Both the position numbers and the translations under genes were made by a program. From Nemertoderma westbladi (taxonomy: Eukaryota; Xenacoelomorpha; Nemertodermatida; Nemertodermatidae), in the NCBI GenBank assembly GCA_032718475.1, contig JAUCBJ010006773.1:1-51357 (forward strand): a stretch of DNA of 51,357 nucleotides, given 5' to 3'. Shown in pieces: positions 22,047 through 33,328 of the stretch. The notes beneath the pieces were generated by a model. That model searched no databases and had not been told where the DNA came from. It saw nothing but the letters and a program-made list of their open reading frames with translations. Positions within the stretch are counted from its first letter, which is position 1, and each line of letters starts with the position of its first letter.

Positions 22047-22957
22047 ATGGGTCCCAAGAGTTTAGAGCTCCGAATGGATGCGCTGGAGCGCACTCTTAAT
22101 CATATCTCCAAAAGTCTTAGTAGCATAAACGATCAACTAAACCCATCGGACGGCTCTCCATCGCTCACTAAAGTTTTGTCCGATCTTAAACAAGAAAACA
22201 TTCAGTTACGCGCAGACAACGTAAATCTTGCTAAACAAGTTGATGATTCGAAGGGAAAAATCGCTGATATCGAACGCGCCAACGATATACTCACCCAGTA
22301 CGGCCATCGCAACAATGTTTTAATACACGGCGTTCCGGAAACTAACCGGCAAAACGACGAAGTTGTTATTAAGAAAATTCTGTCATTTTGCTCAATCGAT
22401 CCTTTTGAAGTCGATCTTTGGCACCGAATCGGTCGCTCCGATCCAGGGGCGATTAAACATCGCCCTATTATTATTCGTTTTTTGCGCCATACCACGCGAT
22501 TCCATATTTTTTCCCATAAATCGGAGTTTGATAAGGGTACCTATCCCTCCGACCATCTTACTGCACCCCGTGTAGCACTTCTTAAGAAAGCCATCCAACC
22601 TAAGAAGGAAGGTCGTGTCTGCGCTGCCTATTCATCCAATGGGAAGATTCTTGTCAGACCAACCGAGGATTCGACTCCAATCGAGATTACGTCATACGAG
22701 ATAGCATCGACGAAATTCGAAGAGAGTCTCGTCCCCGTGGCTATCAACTTAAACCTAAAAAGAAACAGTCTGTGGAGAATCCTCGTACAACCCGTAGCGT
22801 TTCTCGGGCTGACGCAGCACTAAATTCGAATTCTTCGGCAACCGGATCTTATTACGCCGTACTGGGAGATAGTGTCTCTGACCCCAAATCTCAACCTGTT
22901 CACTCGGTTACCGAGGATGACGATGGTGAAATCTTGGATGCAACACTTCACGGCTAA
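22047..22957 (+). pseudogene. CR1/L2-like LINE ORF1 (coiled coil plus RRM-like domain), one frameshift
   Basis: Starts at ATG 22047. About residues 1-80 are heptad-like (LELRMDALERTLNHISKSL, LTKVLSDLKQENIQLRADN), a coiled coil for trimer or oligomer formation. It is followed by QYGHRNNVLIHGVPET and VDLWHRIGRSD...RPIIIRFL, the pattern of the RRM-like and C-terminal RNA-binding domains of L1-type ORF1 proteins. A frameshift near 22725 moves the basic tail (SRPRGYQLKPKKKQ) to another frame, which runs to 22957. ORF1 proteins of this kind bind the element RNA and chaperone nucleic acids. Confidence 0.78.
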
Positions 22958-23190
22958 TTCATTTAATCTTGTTATATAACATAATAACTAATATTTTGAA
23001 CACACTAAATATGTCAAATCAAAATAAAGATTGCTTTTTTAATAGGATTACAGTATACGGTAACTTAGCTCCCCCCCCCCCCCCCCCCCCCCATTGGAAT
23101 AGTCCTATTATTCCATTTTTATATATATCGAAGGGGGCTAGGGTATTTTTCGCACTATTGCCAGCAACTGTCCTATTGTAGGCCCGGCCA

Positions 23191-26100
23191 TTGGTAAAGG
23201 TATCCGCCAACAATACGAGTATTCAATCCCCCTGCATATCTGTCCCCATTAACTGTGCTTTTTGCTTTTCCACTATTTCGGCAGCTGATTGCCATTTTTC
23301 GTGTTCTTTATGCCAGTCAATTTTTCACCTCCAATGCGGTTCACATTTAAACACTTCAGATTTTCAGTCCCAAAATGTCAAAAATTGTTTGTGTATTTTC
23401 TGTCAAATTGCTACATTTCCGTTCTCTAACATATCTAATCAAGATGAAGACATATTCTCAAATAATAATACATATCCACAAACACCACTAGATAGTGAGT
23501 CCCAAAACTTCAACCAAACTTTTTCAAACATTGATCCCGATCAAAACGTCACCAAATTAGCTTTTGATAAGGGGTCGCTCACTGCCGAATATTTTCAGTC
23601 TGAGTTTTCTTCCTCTAACTATAAAGACTCTTTTTCTGTTCTACACTTAAATTGCTGTACAGTAGCTTACCCTTTAATTACGGTGCCATTAGCACTTTTC
23701 TTGATACCTTAAGCTTTAAATTCGATATTTTAACCTTTACTGAAACTTTTTTTAACTGTGATACCCCGTTAGATCTTTTTAAATTCAATGGCTACCACGA
23801 CCGTCCGATTCTTACTAATCGCCAGACTGGAAATACAAGGCGCGGTGGCACCGCTATCTACGTGAGCGAGTCTTTACAAATGTCTGAGTGTCCCGAGTTC
23901 CAAATTCCGGGGCTCGAGAACTCATGGATTAGAATTGCTAGACCTGGTACTAAATCTCTTATCATAGGCACTATCTACCGCACTGACGCGATTAAACCGA
24001 CCGACTTCAATACGTTACTTAATACTAATCTTACTAAACTTACTAATAATAACTGTGACACTATTATTACTGGAGATATCAACATTGATTGACTTACTGA
24101 AAACTAGCAACAATAATACCCAGAAAGAATACATTAATTTACTCAACTCTTACGGATTCTTACAAATACTCAACCTCCCTACTCGAATCGACCCAAAACG
24201 TAATTCCGAAACATTACTTGACCACATTATCACAAACATTACTACTTCTGTCTCAAACGCTGGAACCTTTAACTGTAAAATCGGGAATTGCGACCACCGT
24301 GCAACTTTCATTGTTCTGCAAAAATTCAACTGCATCTTTAATAAACCTAAGAATTACACGAGCTTCGACTTTTCAAAATTCAACGAAAAAGATTTTTTAC
24401 AGGATATTAAAACCAACGATTACTGGAGTTACACTGACAATTCTATTCCCATTCAGCTAAAATTTGAACATTTTTATAAGGACCTCATAAAAATTTGTAC
24501 CAATCACTTGCCATTGAAAACTTACACTCATAAAACACGTCCCAACAACCCATGGATAACTGAGAATTTGCTTAAATCTATACGAACTAAAGAAAAACTG
24601 TACCGTAAATACATAAAAAATAAAACTGAAACTAACCGCTTGCTGTTCAATTCTTACCGTAATCGTTTAACATCTACACTTAGGGCTGCTGAAAAAAAAT
24701 ATTACTCTAAGCAATTTGAACAAAATTCCAACAACATCCGTAAAACATGGACTGTTATTAACTCCATACTTCATAAATCTTCAGCGAAATTATCCCCAAA
24801 GAAACTAATCATTAAACAAATATCCATTCCAAAATTATTTCCAACCCTAAAGAAATTGCCGAAACGTTTAATAAACATTTTGCTACTGTAGGACCCAAAC
24901 TGCAAAGTACTTTACCAACACGACCTAGATCGTCCCCACTCCGCCATTTATCCCATACCCGACCTAATTCTTTCTCTCTGGCCGAAACATCTCCTCTTGA
25001 GGTACAATATAAAATTCTTCAACTTAAGCTAAATTGCAGTACTAACGATCCATTTCCCCCTTCACTTATTAGACTTGCCGCCGAACCTCTCTCCCACCAT
25101 TTATGCTCTCTATTTAACCTTTCAATTTCGCATGGCTTTTTTCCAGACTCTTTAAAAACTGCCAAAGTCATCCCGGTTTACAAATCTGACGACCCGTACG
25201 ATCCTAACAATTACCGTCCTATTTCCCTTCTTCCAATCTTTAGCAAAATTCTAGAACAAATATTGAATGAACAACTACAATCTTACTTAAACAAATACAA
25301 TATAATCACTCTATCACAATATGGATTCCGACCAAAAATTTATACTGCTCATGCACTTCTCTCTATAACTGAACAGATCCACTCCATGTTTGACTCTCAC
25401 TTTCATACTTGCGCTGTCTATATAGATTTGAAAAAAGCCTTTGACACCGTGGACCACAGTATACTACTAAAGAAGCTGGAGGCCTACGGTGTCAGAGGCA
25501 CCCCATTAAATCTTTTTAAAAATTTTTTAACCGACCGCTATCAATTTGTTACAATAGATGGTCAGAACTCTTCCCTCCTACCACTGTCTTGCGGTGTCCC
25601 CCAAGGTTCGGTCCTGTCCCCGACTCTCTTTCTTATTTTTATCAACGACCTACCGAATGTTACAAAGTTACTTTCGACACTCTTTGCTGACGATACAACT
25701 CTGTTAAACTCACATTCTAACATTCACTACCTACTCAACAGCACGAACAATGAACTTTCAAAACTAAATAACTGGTTAACTGATAACAAACCTTTACTAA
25801 ATTTAAAAAAAACTGAATATACCATTTTTACAAACAGTACCCTAATGACCTCCAATTCTGTACCACAAATAAAAATAGATAACACCCAAATAAATTTAAC
25901 CGATAGCACTAAATTACTGGGGATATGGGTCGATTCAAAACTAACCTGGAAAACACACATTAATTACAGTATATTCTGAAAAAAATATCTAAATCTTCCG
26001 GAATTTTTTACAAACTGCGCTATGTATTTCCTCTAAATATTCTTAAAACCTTATACTTTTCTTTAGTACATCCATACATTAACTACGGAATTATCTTGTG

Positions 26101-26539
26101 GGGTAATACATATTCAACAATACTTAAACCTTTACGAATCAAAGTTAATAAACTCTTACGTTGTATAACATTTTCCCACTATCGATCATCTTCTTTGCCG
26201 CTTTACAAAAAACTGAATATATTACCCATTAACAAACTATACGAACACTCCGTCGCAAAATTCATGTACGATATTAACTCCGAAACTATATGTCCTTCTT
26301 CGACTCTTGGTAAACTATTCACTAAACAATCTACTGTACACAACTACTATACTCGTTCTTCTGTTCGTGGCGACTTCACAACTCCTCTTTTTAATCTTAG
26401 CTCTTCCCAACGATCCCTGAGGTTTCGAGGTCCTGTCATTTGGAACTCGGTGCCACTCGACATTCGTTCAAAAAAATCAAAAAACAAATTTTCATCTGCT
26501 CTAAAAAGGTCAATTTTTTCCAATTTATTACAATGGTAA
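23191..26539 (+). pseudogene. CR1/L2-like LINE ORF2 (PHD-like zinc finger, endonuclease, RT), frameshifted
   Basis: Order of domains: a Cys/His cluster CAFC...CSLCQSIFHLQC...CLCIFC (23250-23410, PHD-like); APE endonuclease (FNCDTPLDLF, RRGGTAIYVSESL, IITGDINID; 23660-24095); a linker with the NPWITENLLKSIRTKEKLYR pattern; RT with NYRPISLLPIFSKILE, motif A YIDLKKAFDTVDH, GVPQGSVLSPTLFLIFINDL and catalytic FADD (25685); and a C-terminal region ending in RFRGPVIWNSVPLDIR before TAA at 26537-26539. Frameshifts near 23670, 24085, 24840 and 25975 break the reading frame, so it is now inactive, but nearly all catalytic motifs are legible. This implies a fairly recent insertion. Confidence 0.85.
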
Positions 26540-28023
26540 CAGCTCGGTCTAAAATATTTTCCTAATAAACATTTGAATATCCTCTTTGTCACATTTTTTA
26601 TACCTACTGTTCGTTCTTATATTTCGATCTTCCACCACTTTCTTTTCTTGTAATGGTTATTCTCTGTTTGTTTCAACAATTTTTATTTTCTTTCTTTAAT
26701 ATTGTCTCTTGCTCTTTAATACCCGAGGTGAAAAATAGATGGTTACTTAAGATTTAAGTTTTACAATATATTTCTAAATTATTCAAAATTATAAGCAAAT
26801 AGTAAAAAGTGTCCACCCTCGCAGCACTAGCTCTGCTATCAGCAAGGGTGGGGCTTTATGTTGATTTATTTTTATTATGGTTCTTGTTTGTTAAAGTATC
26901 TATGTACTATGCAGTAGGAGAATGAAATATAATAAACTTGAAACTTGAACTATTCTGTTTCGTAGGAAATACAGGAGCTCTATACAAGACTGTAATGCAT
27001 GTACACTTCGACCCTTCTCCAGTGATCACCGCCTTATTGTGGCCAATGTAAGACTTAGTCTGCGTGCTAGCAGAACAACGAAATCTGCCTTGCCGCGGCA
27101 TGACTGGTCATCTCTGTTGCAACAGCCAAGTGTGAGATCCAGCTTCACACTACAGCTGAGCAACAGAGCCTTGCCTCTGAGGCGGCAGATCACTGCGAGG
27201 GCTATACTGCCTTCACAGAAGCAGTTAAATTAGCAGCGGCAGAAACAGTTCCTGTATACCCTCGAAACAGGAAAAGGGCCCCCTGAACTGACAACAAAAT
27301 TCAGAATTTCCGAAACTCCCGACTCAAACAGACTACAGCGGCCAAGAATGCAGTTATGGCTGCATCTAGTTCCCTGAACAGGCAGTACTCTGTTAATCTA
27401 CAGGAGCTAATAAACCGACAGGTTGATGCCATCAATGATGCTGACGACAGCAGGCAATAATCCCAGGCATGGAAATCGATCAACTTGCTTACTGGGTGGA
27501 AAAGTCAACCAACCACCAAGATTAAGGCTGAATCACCAGCCGATCGCCTCAATGGTTGAAAGGCCCACTTTGAAAAGCTCCTCAATAATGACAGGGTATT
27601 GCCTGATAACTTTATAGAAGTAAAAGTGTCTGAGTCTGTACTCCCAGATATTCCCATTGGCGATATCCCCTTTGCAGAAGTAAAGGCTGCTGCAAAGAGC
27701 ATTAAGACCAATCGTGCCAGTGGAGTAGATGGTGTTCCCCCTGAGGTTTTTAAAAATCCTAATAGTAGTATTGAAACGGCACTTTTGAAGGTCTCCAGAA
27801 AATATTTGTTGTACTGTACGTAACCTCTATATAGTCATTGATGCAATTAAATCTGAACCGCCTTGTGGATATCGACTGATGAACGAACAACCTCCTGCTT
27901 AAGAAATACAACCTATTCGTAAGAGAGGAAGTTAGTGCAATTATCCATCGATCACTCGATCCGTAAGACGTACTTTCAATGCGTTTACAATATGCGCTAA
28001 TTCAGTTAGCCTTTTGAGTGACC

Positions 28024-30750
28024 TACTACTACTAGGATCGGCATGCTGCATTGCAGCTGCATTTTTAAGAATGCTGTACCGGCTTATCGACAAAATTGCA
28101 CAGCCACAACTCCCTATCACCCATGACATTTGCTAGATCATCCGCATCTTCAAGGCCAGTGTCCATTAAGATGCGTCTCAAGAAAGTCATGGGCTGTCCA
28201 CCATGCTTATTCACTCCATGAGGCTGCCAAAGTACAAGATTATGCACTGGCTGGTCCTCACGGCGAAAGCAATGTCCTGCAAAGCGGAGGCGATTTTGTT
28301 CTTGTGTCAAGCTTGGGGGAACCAATGAGACACCTCCAATGTTATATAGTATCTGGTTGGAGATGTGTGCATTGTACTTGGCACAATGAACCCGGCGTAG
28401 CATTCTTGTGAATGTGCCATCCAGAGATTTGGTGTCCTCAGCAGTTAGAGCCCAGCATGGACTCCCATAGAGGAGTACTGGAACTACTGCTGCTCTAAAT
28501 AATCGGACCTTAACTTTCCGATTAATTCTCGGTGACTTCCAAATCCTGGAAAGCCTATTCAAGGCTGCCCATGCCTTTCCCTTACGTATTCGAAGGTCCT
28601 CACCTGACTTCCGGATCCATGATCCCAGGTAACAGAAGTCATCCACATGCTCAAGCATACCATCTTTTGAGCTTATGCTCATCCGATCAGAGACTTGTTG
28701 AGGACTTTCAAAGTTAACTGTCAAAATTTTGGTCTTTCTGGAATTAATAAAAAGACCAACACTAGAAGCAGCATGTTCTAATGAGCTGAGGAGCCGTTGG
28801 GCTCCCTCTATTGATTCTGAGAGTACTACTAAGTCATCAGCAAAGTCTAGATCAGTTAGGTACTTGGCAGGATTTCCTCGACTTCTGGAGCCAGTAGGTG
28901 GAGTTATCATCACCCCATCATCACTATGATGATCTAAGGACATGCGTAGAACATAGTCAACAACAATTATGAACAAGAATGGTGCAAATGTGTCTCCCTG
29001 GAAGATGCCCCATAACACTTCAAATGGTTCTGTGTCACCATCAACAGTAGACACAAATGTTGTCGAACCATCGTATACTGATCTGATTGCTGCAATAATT
29101 TCATCAGGAATCCCATATAATGAAAGTATGCTGAACATACGTGAGCGAGAGACTGAATCAACGGCCTTGAAGAAGTCAACAAAGATAACAGCCAGATGCC
29201 TGTCTCTCTTTTTTGATAACTCTTCAATTATCCTTCTAAGTGCCAAAATGGGCGACATGGTCCCACGACCTTTACGGAACCCATTCTGATTTCCATGGAG
29301 CAGTCGCTCAATGGGATCCCTGATGCGATTTAATAGAATTCTATTGTATAGCTTTGCAGCAATCGAGATCAATGAGATTCCCCGAAAAGAACCATAGAGT
29401 GTTAGGTTGCCCTTCTTGGGAACTGGCACCAACTTATTTGTTTTCATTTCTTGTGGGACTCTTGTTGTTCGGTACATGTCTACTATGATGGGATAGATGA
29501 GCTTTAAACACTCAGGTATTTTAAAGACCTCAGGGGGAACACCATATACTCCACTGGCACGATTGGTCTTAATGCTCTTTGCAGCAGCCTTCACTTCTGC
29601 AAAGCAGATATCACAAATGGGAATATCTGGGAGTACAGACTCAGACACTTTTACTTCTATAAAGTTATCAGGCAATACCCTGTCATTATTGAGGAGCTTT
29701 TCAAAGTGGGCCTTCCAACCATTATTGAGGCGATCGGCTGGTGATTCAGCCTTAACCTTGGTGGTTGGTTGGGTTTTTCGACCAGCAAGTAAGTTGATCG
29801 ATCTCCATGCCTGGGATGATTGCCTGCTGTCGTCAGCATCATTGATGGCATCAACCTGTTGGTTTATTAGCTCCTGTAAATTAACAGAGTACTGCCTGTT
29901 CAGGGACCTAGATGCAGCCTTAACTGCATTCTCGGCCGTTGTAGTCTGTTGTAGTCGGGACTCTTTCTGCGCCTTGTAGAATGTAGAGGTCATTTCGGCA
30001 CTTCTGAATTTTGTTGTTAGTCCAGGGGGGCCCCCTTTTTCGAGTTTCCTGTTTCGAGGGTATACAGGAACAGATCTGCCGCCTCAGAGGCAAGAACCTC
30101 ATACCTGTTGCTCAGCTGTAGTGTGAAGCTGGATCTCACACTTGGCTGTTGCAACAGAGACGACCAGTCATGCCGCGGCAAGGCAGATTTCGTAGTTCTG
30201 CTAGCACGCAGACTAAGTCTTACCTTGCCCACAATAAGGCGGTGATCACTGGAGAAGGGTCGTAGTGTAAATGCATTACAGCATTACAGTCTTGTATAGA
30301 GCTCCTGTATTTCCTATGAAACAGGATATGGTCTATCTGGGACTTGTGACCACTGGGTCCACTATGAGTCCATAGCTTTCCAGTTCGCTTCTTGAACTGG
30401 GTTCCAGCCGAAAACAATCCATTTCCAGAGATAAAATCCTGAAGATGGACGGAATTTCGGTTAACACTATTGCTATAGACCCATGGCGATGTAGGTGATT
30501 GATGCAGACTTGCATTAAACTCTCCCAGGAATGTTAAGAATGCATGCTGATCCACTCCATCAGTAGCTGCTTGTAGATTCTGGTAGAAATGTTCTACCTC
30601 CTCTACAGGGGCAACACTAGTTGGAGAGTAGCACACAATCAGAACCACCTTAGGAAACTTCTTAGCCAGTCTTCCATAACATGTGAAGTGGCAACGGATG
30701 ATGCGGTTATTTGGTCTATTTTGTCCAATGCTGCATGTGCAGTTGGATTC
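28024..30750 (-). mobile_element. RTE-like LINE, 5'-truncated in the endonuclease, inverse orientation
   Basis: On the minus strand it starts inside the endonuclease (about 30750), runs through the endonuclease C-terminus (to about 30230), the linker, full RT and C-terminal domain, and ends with the family 3' terminus and a CTAGTAGTAGTA tail at 28036-28024. It is the most complete pol copy of the family in the window. The neighbouring copy at 20455-27773 lies in opposite orientation about 250 bases away, giving an inverted pair. A G-run at about 30026-30034 shifts the frame between the endonuclease and RT parts. Confidence 0.9.
28065..29993 (-). CDS. RTE-like LINE reverse transcriptase (642-codon open part)
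   Basis: An uninterrupted reading frame covering the linker, RT palm/fingers and C-terminal domain. Visible motifs: NRASGVYGVPPEVFK; KGNLTLYGSFRGISLISIAA; QNGFRKGRGT; motif A VIFVDFFKAVDSVSR; LFIIVVDYVL; FADD (motif C) about 390 residues in; CYLGSWIRKSGEDLRIRKGK; RLFRAAVVPVLLYGSPCWAL near the C-terminal domain; and the end at TGQ-type residues HS. A few odd changes (VYGVPP for VDGVPP, GIFQGDTF for GVLQGDTL) suggest it is not under strong selection. The first ATG at 29993 is only the first Met after the shift; the natural protein would begin further upstream in the endonuclease. Confidence 0.8.
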   Translation of the reverse strand: MTSTFYKAQKESRLQQTTTAENAVKAASRSLNRQYSVNLQELINQQVDAINDADDSRQSSQAWRSINLLAGRKTQPTTKVKAESPADRLNNGWKAHFEKLLNNDRVLPDNFIEVKVSESVLPDIPICDICFAEVKAAAKSIKTNRASGVYGVPPEVFKIPECLKLIYPIIVDMYRTTRVPQEMKTNKLVPVPKKGNLTLYGSFRGISLISIAAKLYNRILLNRIRDPIERLLHGNQNGFRKGRGTMSPILALRRIIEELSKKRDRHLAVIFVDFFKAVDSVSRSRMFSILSLYGIPDEIIAAIRSVYDGSTTFVSTVDGDTEPFEVLWGIFQGDTFAPFLFIIVVDYVLRMSLDHHSDDGVMITPPTGSRSRGNPAKYLTDLDFADDLVVLSESIEGAQRLLSSLEHAASSVGLFINSRKTKILTVNFESPQQVSDRMSISSKDGMLEHVDDFCYLGSWIRKSGEDLRIRKGKAWAALNRLSRIWKSPRINRKVKVRLFRAAVVPVLLYGSPCWALTAEDTKSLDGTFTRMLRRVHCAKYNAHISNQILYNIGGVSLVPPSLTQEQNRLRFAGHCFRREDQPVHNLVLWQPHGVNKHGGQPMTFLRRILMDTGLEDADDLANVMGDRELWLCNFVDKPVQHS

Positions 30751-32728
30751 ATGGCATCATGCATTATTAATTATTATTAATATTTAATAATTAATATTAA
30801 ATCAAAAATCCGTATGACATGTCATGTCATACGCCGCGCTAGACTGGCTTCGGCTGCGTTCATCTGTATTGGGCTGTCAGGTATTAATAGACATATAAAT
30901 TAGCAGGTTAAACTGTTAAAAGGTCTAAAAAGCGCGAACACTTATGCAGTAATGTATCTCAGTAATCCCGAATATATATGTAGGATATAAATAAATTCCC
31001 AACCAAGAACTTAATATAAAATGGTTCCATAGCCGCAATGTCATCAAGATGGTGCACAATACTGCTATACCGGCACCGGCAGTTTACCTGATTTCAGTCT
31101 ATCAGTCTTGTTCTGTTCGGATAGTGTCGTTGAAACTTACCGGTACCGGTACTAACAATACCTAATGCTGGAGATGTTTAATGAATTGCCGTAAAGTCAT
31201 GTCTGCATGTACGTAGTTCTAATATCGGTACAATGTGGTTTCAGGGCCCTCCCGGCTCCCGCCCCTTTCAGCCTTTACCTATTATGAAATCAAATCAAAC
31301 CAAATTCATTTATTTCCATCATATTACAAAAATTGTATCATGTTGCTCCTTTCCCATCACTAATCATCGTATCTTATGAGGAATGAGGGTTTAGTGGTTT
31401 AGATTAATATTATTGAGAATGAGAATGATGATAATGAATCTGGGTTAGAATGGTAAGTGGAGGTAGTAAATGATAGACTGGCTGGCGGCTGGTAATCTGG
31501 TTCTGACCCTATATGGAATACTGACAAAAAGCGCGCCACACGCGTTCTGGTTAAACAAAAATCGCGCCAGCCATAATATCCAATGCGCGCCAACTGGCCA
31601 AGCCAACAATTGACTATGAAAGTTTGCAGTACAGGAGTAATTGCTGAATTGTAATAATTTATCAGTTTATAATGCTGCAGCCCTACAGTATTTTAATAAT
31701 AAAATGCGAGCGTAGCGAGCAAGGAAATTTTCAATAATGTTAACATAAATACAGTCTGACAGTACAGCAGTCAGGCAGTACCTGAGTACTGCATTAATAG
31801 TTAGATAGTACTGTAGTAGTAGTGGTAAGTAGTTGACTGTTGTCAAATACAGATGTTATTAAATTGCGAGCGTAGCGATAGCACGGAATTTCTGCTGAAT
31901 CATTGCAGCATGGTTTTATTGGTTTGAAGAATCTGACAATTGAAAAACTTTTGAAACAAATCATGTTTTTAATGGTCATGCTCAATCTGTCTGTTTGTCC
32001 ACAGCCAGACAGTGCTAAGAGTAGGCTTACAGTATAAACAATAAACGCAAGCGAAGCGAGCGGAAATTTTTCAATCTTTTTAAACCTATGGAATAATTTC
32101 AAATGCAGCTGTAGAGTGGGATGTGTTGCCAGTGCACCGCTACGCTACATCCTACCCTAACTGCCTAACCCTGACCCTACATCCATATTCGCGCCAGGCT
32201 GCCAGGACCGCCAGGGCCGCCAGGATCCTCAATGCGCGCCAGGATCCTTAATCCGCGCCACACATGTTGAGCAAACTCTACATAAATTCCAACCTGGGTT
32301 CTGACTGACTGATGTACGGTACTGTGAAGTGAAGTGTGAACTGGTTTTCGTATTATTATTTTGTATTTTTATACAGTTGGACAGTGACCTGATTGCCCGG
32401 CAGTCCTGAAGCTGTCTGCCTAGCGTTCTATATTACAGACTACTGTATAGCTTAGCTTGTGGGATGGGGTAGGCCAAGCCTATTTTGTATTTTATTTGTT
32501 ATTTAGGTTTCTGGGTTAAGGTTAGTCAGTTAGTTGCTCAGGAATTACAGGGAAGTGGCTACTGACCGAACCGGACACTCTAAATACAGTATTGAAGCTT
32601 TATATTTGATTTATATTTTACTTGTGTATTATTATTTTATTACCTCAGCTTTTTGCGACCGGACCCATAATCTTGTAACATGTCTTAACCTTCGTTTATT
32701 GTTTTGGTTACCACCAAAATTTATTGCT
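30751..32728. other. Unique intergenic DNA with dispersed GC-rich motifs
   Basis: No gene recognised in nearly 2 kb. It contains an AT-rich fold-back at 30770-30800, a perfect 23-base palindrome (CGTATGACATG around a central T) at 30811-30833, three copies of a GCGAGCGTAGCGAGC-type motif (31706-31720, 31866-31878, 32047-32061), each soon followed by GGAAATTT or GGAATTT, and several CGCGCCA motifs between about 31530 and 32270. Confidence 0.5.
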
Positions 32729-32733
32729 ATTTT

Positions 32734-33290
32734 TGTGACGGGATCCGAGAGGATCCCGGTTTATCCGGTGTTGTTTCGTACGCGTCAGCCGCAACGTGTG
32801 ATGGAAAAGGAGTTTGTTGTTCCAGTATTGTTAATAATATGAAATAGGTGATAGCATATACAGATATAGATTGACAGATAGCACCAATGACTGAATACTG
32901 CTGGTAATATGGGTGACGGTGGCGACGGACGGTCTTAACAGTCACCGTACTGCCTGACTGTACTGGGATGACTACTGAGTAAACTAAACTGAATAGGGAA
33001 GCACCAACAGGTAATATACTGCACAGTTGGCCATATTACTGTACCTAGTCGATGCTGTCCCCCCATTGGCTAATATCCCACTTCTCGCCCTTTGGAGTGT
33101 TTCCCTTCACTCCTTGTGTTCTCTCTCGGTTAGGGGTTTGGCCCCTGACCCCTATTGTGTGTTTCTCCTTCCCACTTTATTGGGGTGACACGAGGTTGAT
33201 ATTGGTAATCAACCTCGTGCTCCCAATATTGCTTTACGGTTTAATGGCTCACTTTATGGGGTTTGGTGAGGCGGAATTGATTCGCTAACA
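32734..33290 (-). repeat. 3' LTR (element sense is minus)
   Basis: 557 bases, TGT...ACA ends. It differs from the 39738-40294 LTR at about three positions seen by eye (AACG/ACCG near 32793, and GACTGTAC/GCCTGCAC near 32955). It includes a short GGGATCC/GGATCCC hairpin at its start and a 12-bp perfect stem at 33189-33219. Confidence 0.95.
33189..33219. promoter_or_regulatory. Perfect 12-bp stem-loop in the 3' LTR
   Basis: CACGAGGTTGAT (33189-33200), loop ATTGGTA, ATCAACCTCGTG (33208-33219). The same structure with other bases occurs in the diverged solo LTR at 12885-12915. Confidence 0.72.
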
Positions 33291-33328
33291 CTCCCCCCCA
33301 TGCTATCTTCCCGGTGAGAAGATAGCAT
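33291..33328 (-). promoter_or_regulatory. Polypurine tract plus adjacent 11-bp hairpin
   Basis: In element sense, TGGGGGGGGAG (33300-33291) lies directly upstream of the 3' LTR, as expected for the plus-strand priming tract, and confirms the minus orientation. Immediately upstream a perfect 11-bp stem (33300-33310 with 33318-33328, loop CCGGTGA) abuts the tract; its role is unknown. Confidence 0.75.

Larger units (their letters stand above)
21832..26950 (+). mobile_element. Full-length CR1/L2-like LINE nested in the RTE-like LINE
   Basis: About 5.1 kb bounded by TATTC at 21827-21831 and 26951-26955. The flanks rejoin to the uninterrupted sequence of the related copy at 28024-30750, which fixes both ends to within a few bases. 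It has a 5' UTR (about 215 bases), ORF1 (22047-22957), ORF2 (about 23191-26539), a 3' UTR and a tail of two ACTTGAA-type repeats (26937-26950). Short-repeat tails and this RT type place it in the Jockey/CR1/L2 superfamily. A poly-C run at 23071-23092 lies between the ORFs. Confidence 0.88.
20455..27773 (+). mobile_element. RTE-like LINE, near-complete 5' part, split by another LINE
   Basis: Two pieces belong to one element: 20455-21831 (5' leader and endonuclease, with SAVGVQEHRMQTGQ, GNGGIGLLMNPTAH and LTFLGDFNASLHQ) and 26951-27773 (end of endonuclease and linker to the start of RT, ending in KTNRASGVDGVPPEVFK). The inverted copy at 28024-30750 reads across the break without the insert. In-frame stops (about 27458 and 27557) and a 29-base loss at an ATAG repeat near 21821 show decay. 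After 27755 the sequence jumps to a short TAG tail, so the RT domain is missing. A possible 8-bp TSD, AAACGGCA, is at 20447-20454 and 27774-27781; the 5' end is set mainly by this. Confidence 0.82.

Noticed and set aside
27870-27910. Hammerhead ribozyme from CTGATGA (27876) and GAAA (27903)
   Set aside because: The bases between cannot form stem II, and no stem I/III pairing was found; the inverted repeats of the Penelope-like element also lack the CTGATGA core.
27782-28023. A short exon in the gap between the two RTE-like LINEs
   Set aside because: Some open codons but no splice sites or family resemblance; left unannotated.
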